Source: Elephas maximus indicus (lineage: Eukaryota > Chordata > Mammalia > Proboscidea > Elephantidae). Taken from it: a stretch of DNA of 64,000 bases. Where the stretch lies: NCBI RefSeq assembly GCF_024166365.1, contig NC_064820.1, positions 51,871,501-51,935,500 on the forward strand, given 5' to 3'. A program made the position numbers and the translations under genes. Positions within the stretch are counted from its first letter, which is position 1. Each line of letters begins with the position of its first letter. The notes beneath the pieces are model-generated. The model was not told the DNA's origin and searched no databases. It was given only the letters and a program-made list of their open reading frames with translations. Positions 13,886-24,154 of the stretch are shown one piece after another.

Positions 13886-14233
13886 ACAGTGTCTGCTTTC
13901 AGATATTATTTCTGAAACTTCTCTGAAATTCTAACAATTCTATTTCTCTCCTATAACAAATGCTAGAAATATAGCAAACACTGGCTTAGAAATTCCTATA
14001 ATCAAACAAAAGTAGACCACAGGTTCAGATGAATACATTACTGGCATACCTGAATGTAGTTTACATATTTCCAATATGATCAGTATAAAGAAATGTGCAT
14101 TCCAAATGCATACAGGGGCTTTCTATTTAAATCACTTCCAAAGAATATTCTTTATTAAAATTTAGATTCCCAATATATGGTAGAAAAACACTTGCAAATT
14201 TGGATTTCCTTATTTGCTAGCTAACTGGATATA

Positions 14234-14397
14234 AACCAAAAAAACCCAGTGCCGTCGAGTTGATTCTGACTCATAGCAACCCGATAGGACAGAGTAGAAC
14301 TGCCCCATAGAGTTTCCAAGGAGCGACTGGCGGATTTGAACTGCCGACCCTTTGGTTAGCAGCTGTAGCACTTAAGCACTACACCACCAGGGTTTCC
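14234..14397 (-). mobile_element. AfroSINE, full length, with TSD
   Basis: Tail 'gtgccgtcgagttgattctg' to head 'actacaccaccagggtttcc'. Flanked by AACTGGATATA (14223-14233) and AACTAGATATA (14398-14408), an 11-bp duplication with one mismatch. Confidence 0.93.
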
Positions 14398-14848
14398 AAC
14401 TAGATATACAAGTGATAATTTTCCATTTCGTTTTCCAAAATTTGTGGATTAAAATAAACTCCCTTAGAGTTTGACATTTTAAAACTTGCTAATAATTTTA
14501 AAAATCAGCTTTAAAATAGCCAATTAGAGAACTTGCTAATAATTTAAAAAATTAGCTTCAAAACAGCCAATTTGAGAAGCCAATTTGGTAGAAGCATTTC
14601 TAAAATGCATAGTCCCCTCCCTAACAAAAGGAAATACAGCAATAGAATTATCGAAAGGTGTCTAACTTCACACTCCTCTGAACTTATTTAAAGAAGTTTA
14701 ATTCATGCTGATAAAAATTGTGAGTAAAGTGTGTGGTAGGCACTATGTTCTTGATGTGAGGGGCTGGGAACGTGAATAAAACATAACATCTACATTTGTA
14801 TTGCTTATATGGTGGTGGTTATAAAAAAAAAAAGTTCATTTTAATAGA

Positions 14849-15014
14849 CCAAAACCAAAACCCATTGCTGCTGAGTCGATTCTGACTCATAGCGACCCTA
14901 TAAGACAGAGTAGAACTGCCCCATTGGGTTTCCAAGGAATGCCTGGTGAATTCGACTACTGATCTTTTGGTTAGCAGCCCTAGCTCTTAACCACTATGCC
15001 ACCAGGGTTTCCAG
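14849..15014 (-). mobile_element. AfroSINE, full length
   Basis: Tail 'cccattgctgctgagtcgat' to head 'accactatgccaccagggtt'. Young-looking copy; TSD not clear. Confidence 0.92.
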
Positions 15015-15159
15015 CCATTGTAATAGTGTTCATTTAAATGCAATCTGATAAGAAAAATGTGTAAGTACGCGGACGCTTTGGGAGTACTAAAGAAGGGCGA
15101 CGAAGCCAACCTCAGAAGACAGAGGAAGATTTCAGGAAATGCCATTTAAGCCTACCAAT

Positions 15160-15295
15160 TTTGTTGTTGTTGTTGTTCATGTTCACTAAATTAATAAATA
15201 ACAAATAAATTAATAAAATTAATTAAAGTAATAAATATTAAATAAATAATATTGCACAATATTCATGTTTGTTCACATGTGTGTATGTGTGTGTC
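15160..15295. repeat. Low-complexity: (GTT)n, AT-rich (AAAT-like) and (TG)n
   Basis: Runs of TTG at about 15160-15176, an AT-rich TTAATAAA-like tract at 15185-15250, and a short TG run near 15283-15295. The rest of 15015-15816 shows no gene or named repeat. Confidence 0.8.
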
Positions 15296-15972
15296 TGTAT
15301 TCATTTGATGTTTGTGTAGGAAGATGGATCTGTATGTCAAATTTTAAGCAAATTATCATACCATGAAATTTTCCTGCTACTTAAATCTAAGCAATGTAAT
15401 AAAATGAAGCATTTTCAATACGAAGCCAAGAAAAACTCCTGTTACTAAATTACTAATCGCCACATTATATAACCAAGCTGATAAGAAATGTTTTCCTGAT
15501 AAGTCTTGCTTTCAAATCTATGCATTTTACATTAACAAGTTATTATGTAAATGGTATAAATTTTATGGAAAAAAATGATATGTAACAAAAGTCTTAAGTA
15601 TCCATACTCTTCATCCCAGGAATTTCACTTGACAATTTAACCTAAGAAATAGGCTCTTATTAGAATAATTTTTTTTTTTTTGCACAGTAGTATATATTGT
15701 GCATTTATTTATACATGTGAAAATATTGGAATGCCCTAAATGTTTAGTAAGGCAAGATTCATAATCAATTATTTGGCCACAAGATGAACTATGTGGCAGG
15801 ATTCACTGATTTGGAGGTTTTTTTTTTAAATATCTTTAATTGAGCTACAATTCACATACCATACAATTCACCTATTTGAAGTGCATAATTCAATAGTTTT
15901 TACCATAGTTACAGAAAGCAACTATCACTACAGCCAATTTCAAAACATTTTCTTCACCTCAAAAAGAAACTT

Positions 15973-16094
15973 CATAATGTAACTAATGTCACTGAACAAT
16001 GTCTACAGAAATTGTCAAATGGGAATCTAATTTACTGTGTAAACTTTCACCAAAAACACAATAAAATATTATTTGGGAAAAAAAAAAAAAAAAC
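15973..16094 (+). mobile_element. Short retroposed sequence with poly(A) tail, inside the old L1
   Basis: About 120 bp absent from the expected L1 order, ending in 'cacaataaaatattatttgg' and a run of about 15 A. AGAAAC occurs immediately left (about 15966-15971) and right (about 16096-16101), consistent with a TSD. The body resembles an L1-type 3' end ('cacaataaaa'), but the source is uncertain. Confidence 0.5.
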
Positions 16095-16496
16095 AGAAAC
16101 CCTATACCCTTTAACCATTACTTCCTTACTTTCCCTTTCCCCCAATCTACTATCTGTCTCTACAGATTTCCCTATTCTAGATATTTCACATCAGTAGAAT
16201 CACATAATATGTGGCCTTTTGTGACTAGCTTGTTTCACTTAGCATAATCTTTTCAATGCTCATCCATATTGTAGTATACAAAAATAATTCTTTTTTGTGG
16301 CCAAATAAGATTCCATTACGTACATATACTACATTTTGTTTATCCAATAGTAAGGTGATGGAAATTTGGGTTGTTCCCACCTTTCAGGTATTGTGAATAA
16401 TGCTGCTATAAACATTCATGTAAGTTTTTATGCAGACTTATCTTTTCATTTCTCTTGGGTATATACCTAGGAATGGAATTGCTAGGTCACATGGTA

Positions 16497-16897
16497 TTTT
16501 CAATTGTCTCATATGTATACAAAAGCTGGACAATAATAAAGAAGACCAAAGAAGAATTGACACATTTGAATTATGGTGTTGGCAAAGAATATTGAACACA
16601 TCATGGACTACCAAAGGAATGAACAAATCTGTCTTGGAAGAAGTACAGCCAGAATGTTCCTTAGAAGCGACAATGGCAAGACTTTGTTTCACTTAACTTT
16701 GGGGACTGGTCCCTGGGAAGGACATCATGCTTGGTAAAGTGAGGGTCATCAAAAAAGAGGAAGACCCTCAACGAGATGGATAAACACAGTGGCTGCAACA
16801 ATCGTGAGGGCGGCACAGGACCTGACAACCTTTTGTTCTGTTATGCATGGGGTTGCTGTGAATGAAGACCAACTCCACAGCCCCACAAAACGACAAT
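16497..16897 (+). mobile_element. RTE LINE, 5'-truncated, inserted in the old L1
   Basis: About 400 bp matching the 3' end of the RTE copies: 'aattatggtgttggcaaaga', 'tcttggaagaagtacagcca', 'gtggctgcaacaatcgtgag', ending 'ccccacaaaacgacaat'. Flanked by ATGGTA at 16491-16496 and 16898-16903. The L1 sequence resumes directly after it. Broken C-terminal coding remnants are visible. Confidence 0.9.
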
Positions 16898-17640
16898 ATG
16901 GTAACTCATGTTTAACCATTTGAGGAACTGCCAGATTCTTTTCCAAAGTGGCCTTCATCATATTACATTCACAGCAGCAGTGTATGGGGGTTTCAATTTC
17001 TCTTCATCCTCACCAACACTTATTACCTTTTTTTGCTCTAGCCATCTAAGTAAATGTGAAGCGATATCTCGTTGTGGTCTTGATTTGCATTTTCTTGATA
17101 ACTAATGGTGTTAAGCATAATTTCAAGTTCTTACTGACCATTTGTATTTGTACATCTCCTTGGAGAAATGCCTATTTGGATCCTTCGTTCACTTTTTAAT
17201 TGTTATTTTTCTTTTTATTATTGAGTTGTAAGTGTTCTTTCTGTACTCTCGATAGAAGCCCTTTATCAGATAAATGATTTGCAAATATTTTCTCCCATTC
17301 TGTGTTGTCTTTTCAGTTTCTTGATGGTGTCCTTCAATGCACAAAATATTTTAATTTTGATGAAATCCAAATTATTTTTTTTCTTTGTTGCTTATGCTTT
17401 CTGTGTCATATCTAAAGGTCCTTGCAATATCCAAGACTTGCTTCTATATCTTCTAAGAGTTTTACAGCTTCAGCATTTACCTTTAAATCTTTGATCCATT
17501 ATGAGTTAGTTTTTGTATGTGGCATGAGTTATAGTCCCAGATTCATTCTTTTTCACATGGCTATCTAGTTTTCCTAGCACTATTTGTTCAGGAGACTTCT
17601 TTCCGTATTGAATGGTCTTGGCATCCTTGTTGAAAAATCA

Positions 17641-19644
17641 GACAAATGATTTTATTTCTGATTTTGTGTTTTGCTTTACTGTGAATAGGTGGGGAGCTTG
17701 TCCTGTTGTTTCTCATAACGAGGAGGAGCCTTACCTAGTGGCAATGACATCTCCCGTAACTGTCCCAGTTTTCCCCATTCTTCAGTTGCTTTAAGAAAGG
17801 ACTGCTGACGTTTTTTTCTTCATGAGAGTAAATGCCCATTCTGCACTACGGAAGGAGGGATGGAGTCAATTGTTTCATATCAAGACCTTTAGTAAATCAC
17901 ACTGATTTCACCCTCAATTTACTTTCTGGTCTCTGTGGTCCTGCTGTCTTTTAGCTAAGCGCCTCTGTAGGATTCTGCTAGGAGATCTGTTCCACCCTTG
18001 ATCACAATCCTCTATACATATATTTTCAAGTTACTTCTACCCCATTTCATCAGTAACCAACAGGGAACTTTAAATTGCACAGTACAGAATATTGGAATAA
18101 ATTGGATTATCCAATAAAGTAGTTTAATTACATTACAAAACAATATCCTTGGTGTACCGAGCAGGTGTGATGACCCCAATGATACAAAAGCACTGTGCTA
18201 ACACACCTTTCTTTTTCTTGGCCCCCCTCTCATAATCACAACTTTATTGCAACAACTACAAGCATCCATATCCATATATAACAACATTCAAAGGAAGAAG
18301 AGAGGGTAGGAATTCTTTCCCAGGTTTCTTGCTTTTTACTATGAAAGCATATCTTATGCTAAAGGTTCCTAACTTACTTCCTCTAACATTTCATGGATCA
18401 GAACTGTGTCACATGGCAGCCCATAGCTTTAAGAAAAAGAGGGGATGTAAAACTGAGTAGTTGGTAAACAGGAATAAGATAACTACTATTAGTGATTGAA
18501 ATAGGTAAGTCATGGTTTCACCCCTGGAATTGTATATGTTGCTGGCCATACCAGTTATGAATTCTATTAGCAAGGAAGAAATGTTAATGACTGCTGGCTA
18601 GGAAATCAATATTGTGTGACACTAGAATTCTTATAACTGTCTTCTGCCTTCCAGAAATGTGCTGTAATCTCTCATCACCTAATTGTTCCAAAATACACCT
18701 TCACACACAAGGTCTCTGTGTCTTTGGATTTATGTTGTTCTCTTTTACAAAGTTTAATGGGGCCTAAAAAAAAAAAATTTTTTTTTTTTTTTTTTTTTAG
18801 GGACAAGGATAAGGAGGAGATAAAGACATGTGTTGAGAATCATCTTAAATAAAAAATGGACTTCTATTTATGTTTTTAAATAATTACAAATTATCTGGAA
18901 TATTTTTCAAGCATGTATTTATACATTAATTTTGTACTTTAAAAAGTTTAGAAATTAGAAAGAAAAATATAGTTACTCTCAATACTTAGTCATTTTAGAG
19001 ATACAGTGGAAGAATAGCTTTATTTCAGTGTAGATTTATATTTATTCATATTATCCTAAAGCATTCTCTGCAAATGATTGTATGACTTCCATCTTCTGGA
19101 GTCCCCATAAATGGACATACAATGTATGTAGTTAAATGGAACATACCACGTAACATATGCACATCTGATTTTATTCCTCGGATGTTCATATAACATGATC
19201 TAGGTCACCATTACTAAGTAATGAATTAATTAAATGATACTATTGGTAAGAAAAGAAATTCTTCAAAGAGGATGCTTTTTAAAAATTAATATTTCAGGCA
19301 TACCTGAAAAAATATATACATAAAAAAAAACGTAATTAAAATGAAGTCAGCCCAAATTTTCCCTGTATTGCCATTACTGTTAAATTTACCGTGGAAATTA
19401 GTATTATTGCCTGAGTCTTATTCCATTAAATTTTAATAAAACAAGATGGTGTACTCATGTGGTTCATTACCTTTTATAATTCTTTGAAATCAAAACTGAT
19501 GTTAGAATTTGGTCTTGCTTGCCAACTAATGAAGTAGAGTACTATTTTTCTGCAGCAGTGATGGTTGGTTTTCCACTGATTTGGCTCATATACCCAATAA
19601 CTAAAAGTGCTATTTTAGAGCTTCTTTTGTAGTGCAGTATAAAG
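17641..19644. other. Intronic sequence, no gene recognised
   Basis: No supported coding region or named repeat. Positions 17695-18060 are somewhat more GC-balanced than their surroundings. A 12-A run followed by a 21-T run (18766-18798) forms a mirror hairpin. Confidence 0.6.
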
Positions 19645-19736
19645 AGTATTGGGTGGTGCAAATATTTAAAGTGCTCAGCCGCTAACCAAAAGAATAGAGG
19701 TTCAAGTCACTTTGAGGCTCCTAGGAGGAAAGGCCC
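19645..19736 (+). mobile_element. AfroSINE-type SINE, left half (split by an RTE insertion)
   Basis: Head region 'gggtggtgcaaatatttaaa', then 'cagccgctaaccaaaagaat' and 'ctcctaggaggaaaggccc'. The sequence resumes at 22957 after a 3.2-kb RTE insertion. Confidence 0.8.
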
Positions 19737-22700
19737 CCACGTGTCTGTCAGTTTGTCATACTGTGGGGGCTTCTGTGTTGCTGTGATGCTGGAAGCTATG
19801 CCACTGGTATTCAGATACCAGCAGGGTCACCCATGGAGGACAGGTTTCAGCTGAGCTTCCAGACTAAGACAGACCAGGAAGAAGGACCCGGCAGTCTACT
19901 TCTGAAAAGCATTAGCCAATGAAAACCTTATGAATAGCAGTGGAACATTGTCTGATATAGTGCTGAAAGATGAACCCCCCAGGTTGGAAGGCACTCAAAA
20001 GATGACTGGGGGAGAGCTGCCTCCTCAAAGTAGAGTCGACCTTAATGACATGGATGGAGTAAAGCTTTCTGGACCTTCATTTGCTGATGTGGCACAACTC
20101 AAAATGAGAAGAAACAGCTGTAAACATCCATTAATAATTGGAACCTGGAATGTACAAAGTATGAATCTAGGAAATTTGGAAATCATCAAAAATGAAATGG
20201 AACACATAAACATCAATATCCTAGGCATTAGTGAGCTGAAATGGACAGGTATTGGCCATTTTGAATCGGACAATCATATAGTCTACTATGCTGGGGATGA
20301 CAACTCGAAGAGGAATGGTGTTGCATTCATCGTCAAAAAGAACGTTTCAAGATCTATCCTGAACTACAACGCTGTCAGTGACAGGATAATATCCATACGC
20401 CTACAAGGAAAACCTGTTAATACAACTACTATTCAAATTTATGCACCAACCACTACGGCCAAAGATGAAGAAATAGAAGATTTTTATCAGCTCCTGCAGT
20501 CTGAAATTGATCAAACATGCAATCAAGATGTATTGATAATTACTGGCGATTGGAATGCAAAAGTTGCAAAAAAAGAAGAAGGATCAGTAGTTGGAAAATA
20601 TGGCCTTGGTGATAGAAACTATGTCAGAGATCGAATGATAGAATTTTGCAAGACCAATGACTTCTTCACTGCAAATACCTTCTTTCACCAACATAACACA
20701 TGGACCTCGCCAGATGGAACACACAGAAATCAAATTGACTACATCTGTGGAAAGAGACGATAGAAAAGCTCAATATCATCAGTCAGAACAAGGCCAGGGG
20801 CTGACTGTGGAACAGACCATCAATTGCTCATGTGAAAGTTCAAGCTGAACTGAAGAAAATCAGAGCAAGTCCACGAGAGCCAAAATACAACCTTGACTAT
20901 ATCCCACCTGAATTTAGAGACCATTTGAAGAATAGATTTGACACACTGAACATGAGTGACCTAAGACCGGAAGAGTTGTGGAATGACATCAAAGACATCA
21001 TCCATGAAGAAAGCAAGAGAGCACTGAAAAGACAGGAAAGAAAGAAAAGACCAAGGTGGATGTCAGAGGAGACTCTGAAACTTGTTCTTGAGCATCGAGC
21101 AGCTAAAGCAAAAGGAAGAATTGATGAAGTAAAAGAACTGAACAGAAGATTTCAAACGGCGTCTTGAGAAGACAAACTTAAGTATTATAATGACATGTGC
21201 AAAGAGCTGGAGGTGGAAACCAAAAGGGAAGAACACACTCAGCGTTTTTCAAGCTGAAAGAACTGAAGAAAAAATTCAAGCCTCGAGTTGCAACAGTGAA
21301 GGATTCCATGGGGAAAATATTAAATGATGCAGGAAGCATGAAAAGAAGATGGAAGGAATACACAGAGTCATTATACAAAAAAGAATTAGTCGATATTCAA
21401 TCATTTCAAGAGGTGGCATATGATCAGGGACCGATAGTACTGAAAGAAGAAGTCCAAGCTGTTCCAAAGGCATTGGCGAAAAACAAGGCTCCAGGAATTG
21501 ATGGAATATCAATTGAGATGTTTCAACAAACAGATGCAGTGCTGGAGGTGCTCATTTGTCTATGCCAAGAAATATGGAAGATAACTTCCTGGCCAACTGA
21601 CTAGAAGAGATCCATATTTATGCCTATTCCCAAGAAAGGTGATCCAACCGAAAGTGGAAATTATAGAACAATGTCATTAATATCACACAGAAGCAAAATT
21701 CTGCTGAAGATCATTAAAAAATGGCAGCAGCAGTATATCAACAGAAATTCAGGCCGGTTTCAGAAGAGGATGTGGAACCAGGGATATCATTGCTGATGTC
21801 AGATGGATCCTGGCTGAAAGCAGAGAATACCAGAAGGATGTTTACGTGTGTTTTATTGACTATGCAAAGGCATTCGACTGTGTGGATCATAACAAACTAT
21901 GGATAACACTGCAAAGAATGGGAGTTCCAGAACATTTAATTGTGCTCATGAGGAACCTTTACATAGATCAAGAGGCAGTTGTTTGGACAGAACAAGGGGA
22001 TACTGATTGGTTTAAAGTCAGGAAAAGTGTGAGTCAGGGTTGTATTCTTTCACCATACCTATTTAATCTGTATGCTGAACAAAGAATACAAGAAGCTGGA
22101 CTATATGAAGAAGAACGGGCTTCAGGATTGGAGGAAGACTCATTAAAAACCTGTGTTATGCAGATGACACAATCTTGCTTGCTGAAAGTGAAGAGGACTT
22201 GAAGCACTTACTAATGAAGATCAAAGACCACACCCTTCAGTAGGGATTACCCCTCAACATAATGAAAACAAAAATCCTCACAACTGGACCAATAAGCAAC
22301 ATCAATGATAAACGGAGAAAAGATTGAAGTTGTCAAGGATTTCTTTTTACTTGGCTCCTCAATCAACACCCATGGAAGCAGCAGCCAAGAAATCAAAAGA
22401 CTCATTGCATTAGGCAAATCTGCTGCAAAGGACCTGTTCAAAGTGTTGAAGAGCAAAGATGTCACCCTGAAGACTAAGGTGCGCCTGACCCAAGCCATGG
22501 TATTTTCAATCACATCATATTCACATGAAAGCTGGATAATGAATAAGGAAGACCGAAGTAGAGTTGACACCTTAGAATTGTGGTGCTGGCGAAGAATATT
22601 GAATATACTATGGACTGCCAAAAGAACGAACAAATCTGTCTCGGAAGAAGTGTGGCCAGAATGCTCCTTAGAGGCAAGAATGGCGAAACTGCGTCTTACA

Positions 22701-22942
22701 TACTTTGGACATGTTGTTAGGAGGGATCAGTCCCTGGAGAAGGACATCATGGTTGGCAGAGTATGGGGTCAGCAGAAAAGAAGACCTTCAATGAGGTGGA
22801 TTGACACAGTGGCTGCAACAATGAGCTCAAGCATAACAACAATTGTAAGGATGGCACAGGACTGGGCAGTGTTTCGTTCTGTTGTGCATAGGGTCGCTAC
22901 GAGTCAGAACCGACTCAATGGCACCTAACAACAACAACAACA
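19737..22942 (+). mobile_element. RTE/BovB-type LINE, full length, copy A
   Basis: About 3.2 kb, the usual full length for this clade. It begins with a short 5' UTR ('gtgtctgtcagtttgtcata') and ends just after the ORF stop with (ACA)n. It is flanked by a 14-bp perfect TSD, AGGAGGAAAGGCCC, at 19723-19736 and 22943-22956. The target was an AfroSINE, whose halves lie on either side. The ORF is broken (separate entry), so this copy cannot mobilise itself now. Confidence 0.95.
19930..22928 (+). pseudogene. Broken RTE ORF (endonuclease + reverse transcriptase), copy A
   Basis: The first segment, 19930-20763, holds the apurinic endonuclease-like domain: GTWNVQSMN, ISELKWTG, IYAPTT, TGDWNAKV and NQIDYICGKR. 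It stops at TAG, where the related copy at 24155-27371 has TGG (Trp). GTDHQLL, with the catalytic His, follows in the same frame past that stop. Later segments are 20832-21167, 21197-21604 (reverse transcriptase motif NKAPGIDGI) and 21846-22202 (FIDYAKAFDCVDHNKLW and GCILSPYLFNLYAE). The YADD box falls in a shifted frame near 22157. 22305-22928 carries the C-terminal region ending RVATSQNRLNGT-stop. At least three nonsense changes and several frameshifts separate the parts. Confidence 0.93.
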
Positions 22943-22956
22943 AGGAGGAAAGGCCC

Positions 22957-23043
22957 AGTGATCTACTTCTGAAAAAATAGCCATCAAAAGCTCTCTTCTG
23001 ACATACATAGTGTCACAATGAGTCAGAAACCACTTGATGGCAA
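22957..23043 (+). mobile_element. AfroSINE-type SINE, right half (continuation of 19645-19736)
   Basis: After the second copy of the target duplication the SINE resumes: 'agtgatctacttctgaaaaa', then the tail 'tcacaatgagtcagaaacca' and 'cttgatggcaattttg'. The order matches intact members of the family. Confidence 0.8.
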
Positions 23044-23195
23044 TTTTGTGTACAAAGAGCATTAGTTTGGGGTTTGGAATCTTGTGCTATATTTGCAAGC
23101 TGATTACTCTTGACTCTGGATTTGGACAAATACTTATATTCTTTGGGCCTCCATTTACTCTTCTGTTAAGTGTAAAACTCAATTACATCTCCAAC

Positions 23196-23264
23196 CGAAA
23201 AAAAAAAAAAAAAAACAAACCCAGTGCCGTTGAGTCAATTCTGACTCACAGCAACCCTATAGTT
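23196..23264 (-). mobile_element. AfroSINE tail fragment with long A run
   Basis: About 18 A, then 'cccagtgccgttgagtcaat' and 'actcacagcaaccctatag'. Only the 3' end of the SINE is present (5'-truncated). Confidence 0.85.
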
Positions 23265-23356
23265 TATTAAAATTAAATCTATAACTTAGACTTTATTCAT
23301 TTTCTATTTCTAAAGTCTTGTTAATTTTCACAGTTCCAGTACCTACAAGGCATATA

Positions 23357-23480
23357 GCGACCCTACAGGACAGAGTAGAAGGGCTCCATAGGGTTTCCAA
23401 GGCGCGGCTGGTGGATTCAAACTGCCAGCATTTTGGTTAGCACCCGTGCTCTTAACCACTGTGCCACTACGGCTCCACAT
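23357..23480 (-). mobile_element. AfroSINE lacking its 3' tail, with apparent TSD
   Basis: The sequence from 'gcgaccctacaggacagagt' to the head 'cactgtgccactacggctcc' is present, but the RTE-like tail ('gagtcgattccgactca' side) is absent. GGCATATA flanks it at 23349-23356 and 23481-23488. See findings. Confidence 0.8.
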
Positions 23481-23488
23481 GGCATATA

Positions 23489-24070
23489 ATAGGTGCCTAA
23501 TATTCACTGCACTGAACCATTGAACCAAATAGAGACATGCTCTACAAAATGAGCTCTTCTATCACTTACATAAATAAAATCAATTTGTATTTAATGTGAC
23601 TTTTTTTCTTATGGAAAATCTCAGGACTAGTATAGGCTTACACGAACAAAATTCTTTCAGAAGCTGTATGAAGTGCTTTACATCTGTCTTAGTTCATTAC
23701 CAATTTTAAACTCTCCAGCCATTATCTCTCTGTATCTCCCAGAAGTTTTGTGGTGAGACACAGAAGGAATGAAGAAAACAGTCATTGGCCAGTACAAAAA
23801 CGCTTAAAATAGTTTCTCCTTTTAAAAACTCCATGTTCTTTGCTTTTGCCATGAATAACAGAAAAAACAAATGTCACATTTAGCAATGAAAAAAATGTAA
23901 ACCTTCTGATTATAAATGAGTCTTAGATTTCATGGATTGAATTTTCAGATTCAATATGGAGCAGGTGCTTCCCTGTGAATTAATTTTATTTTGATATTAA
24001 CTTCTTTTGGAAATCCAATTATTGAGTGAACCCAGCCTCCTGTGTTAGGTGTTACAGGGTTTTTATGTAT
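23489..24070. other. Intronic sequence, nothing recognised
   Basis: No coding potential or named repeat seen. Confidence 0.6.
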
Positions 24071-24108
24071 TTACTCTCTCTCTCTGTGTGTGTGTGTGTG
24101 TGTGTGTA
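24071..24108. repeat. Compound microsatellite (TC)n(TG)n
   Basis: CT units pass directly into TG units, about 37 bp in all. Confidence 0.95.
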
Positions 24109-24154
24109 TGAGATGGATAAAGAATGAAAAAATAAAACCAATCTAGTGATCTGT

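Larger units (their letters stand above)
15817..17640 (-). mobile_element. Old L1, 3' region, with two nested insertions
   Basis: On the minus strand this is the 3' UTR and C-terminal ORF2 region of an L1. Landmarks (plus-strand text) are 'caattcacataccatacaat', 'catcagtagaatcacataat', 'gtatatacctaggaatggaa', 'ccagattcttttccaaagtg', 'ttgatttgcattttcttgat' and 'aatgatttgcaaatattttc'. All reading frames are broken. It is interrupted by a retroposed fragment (about 15973-16094) and a truncated RTE (16497-16897). The left end begins after a T run at about 15819; the right end fades near 17640. Confidence 0.88.

Noticed and set aside
20025-20273. Minus-strand ORFs inside the RTE copies (also 21178-21378, 22247-22633)
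   Set aside because: Antisense to the RTE coding region; similar antisense frames recur in the other RTE copies.
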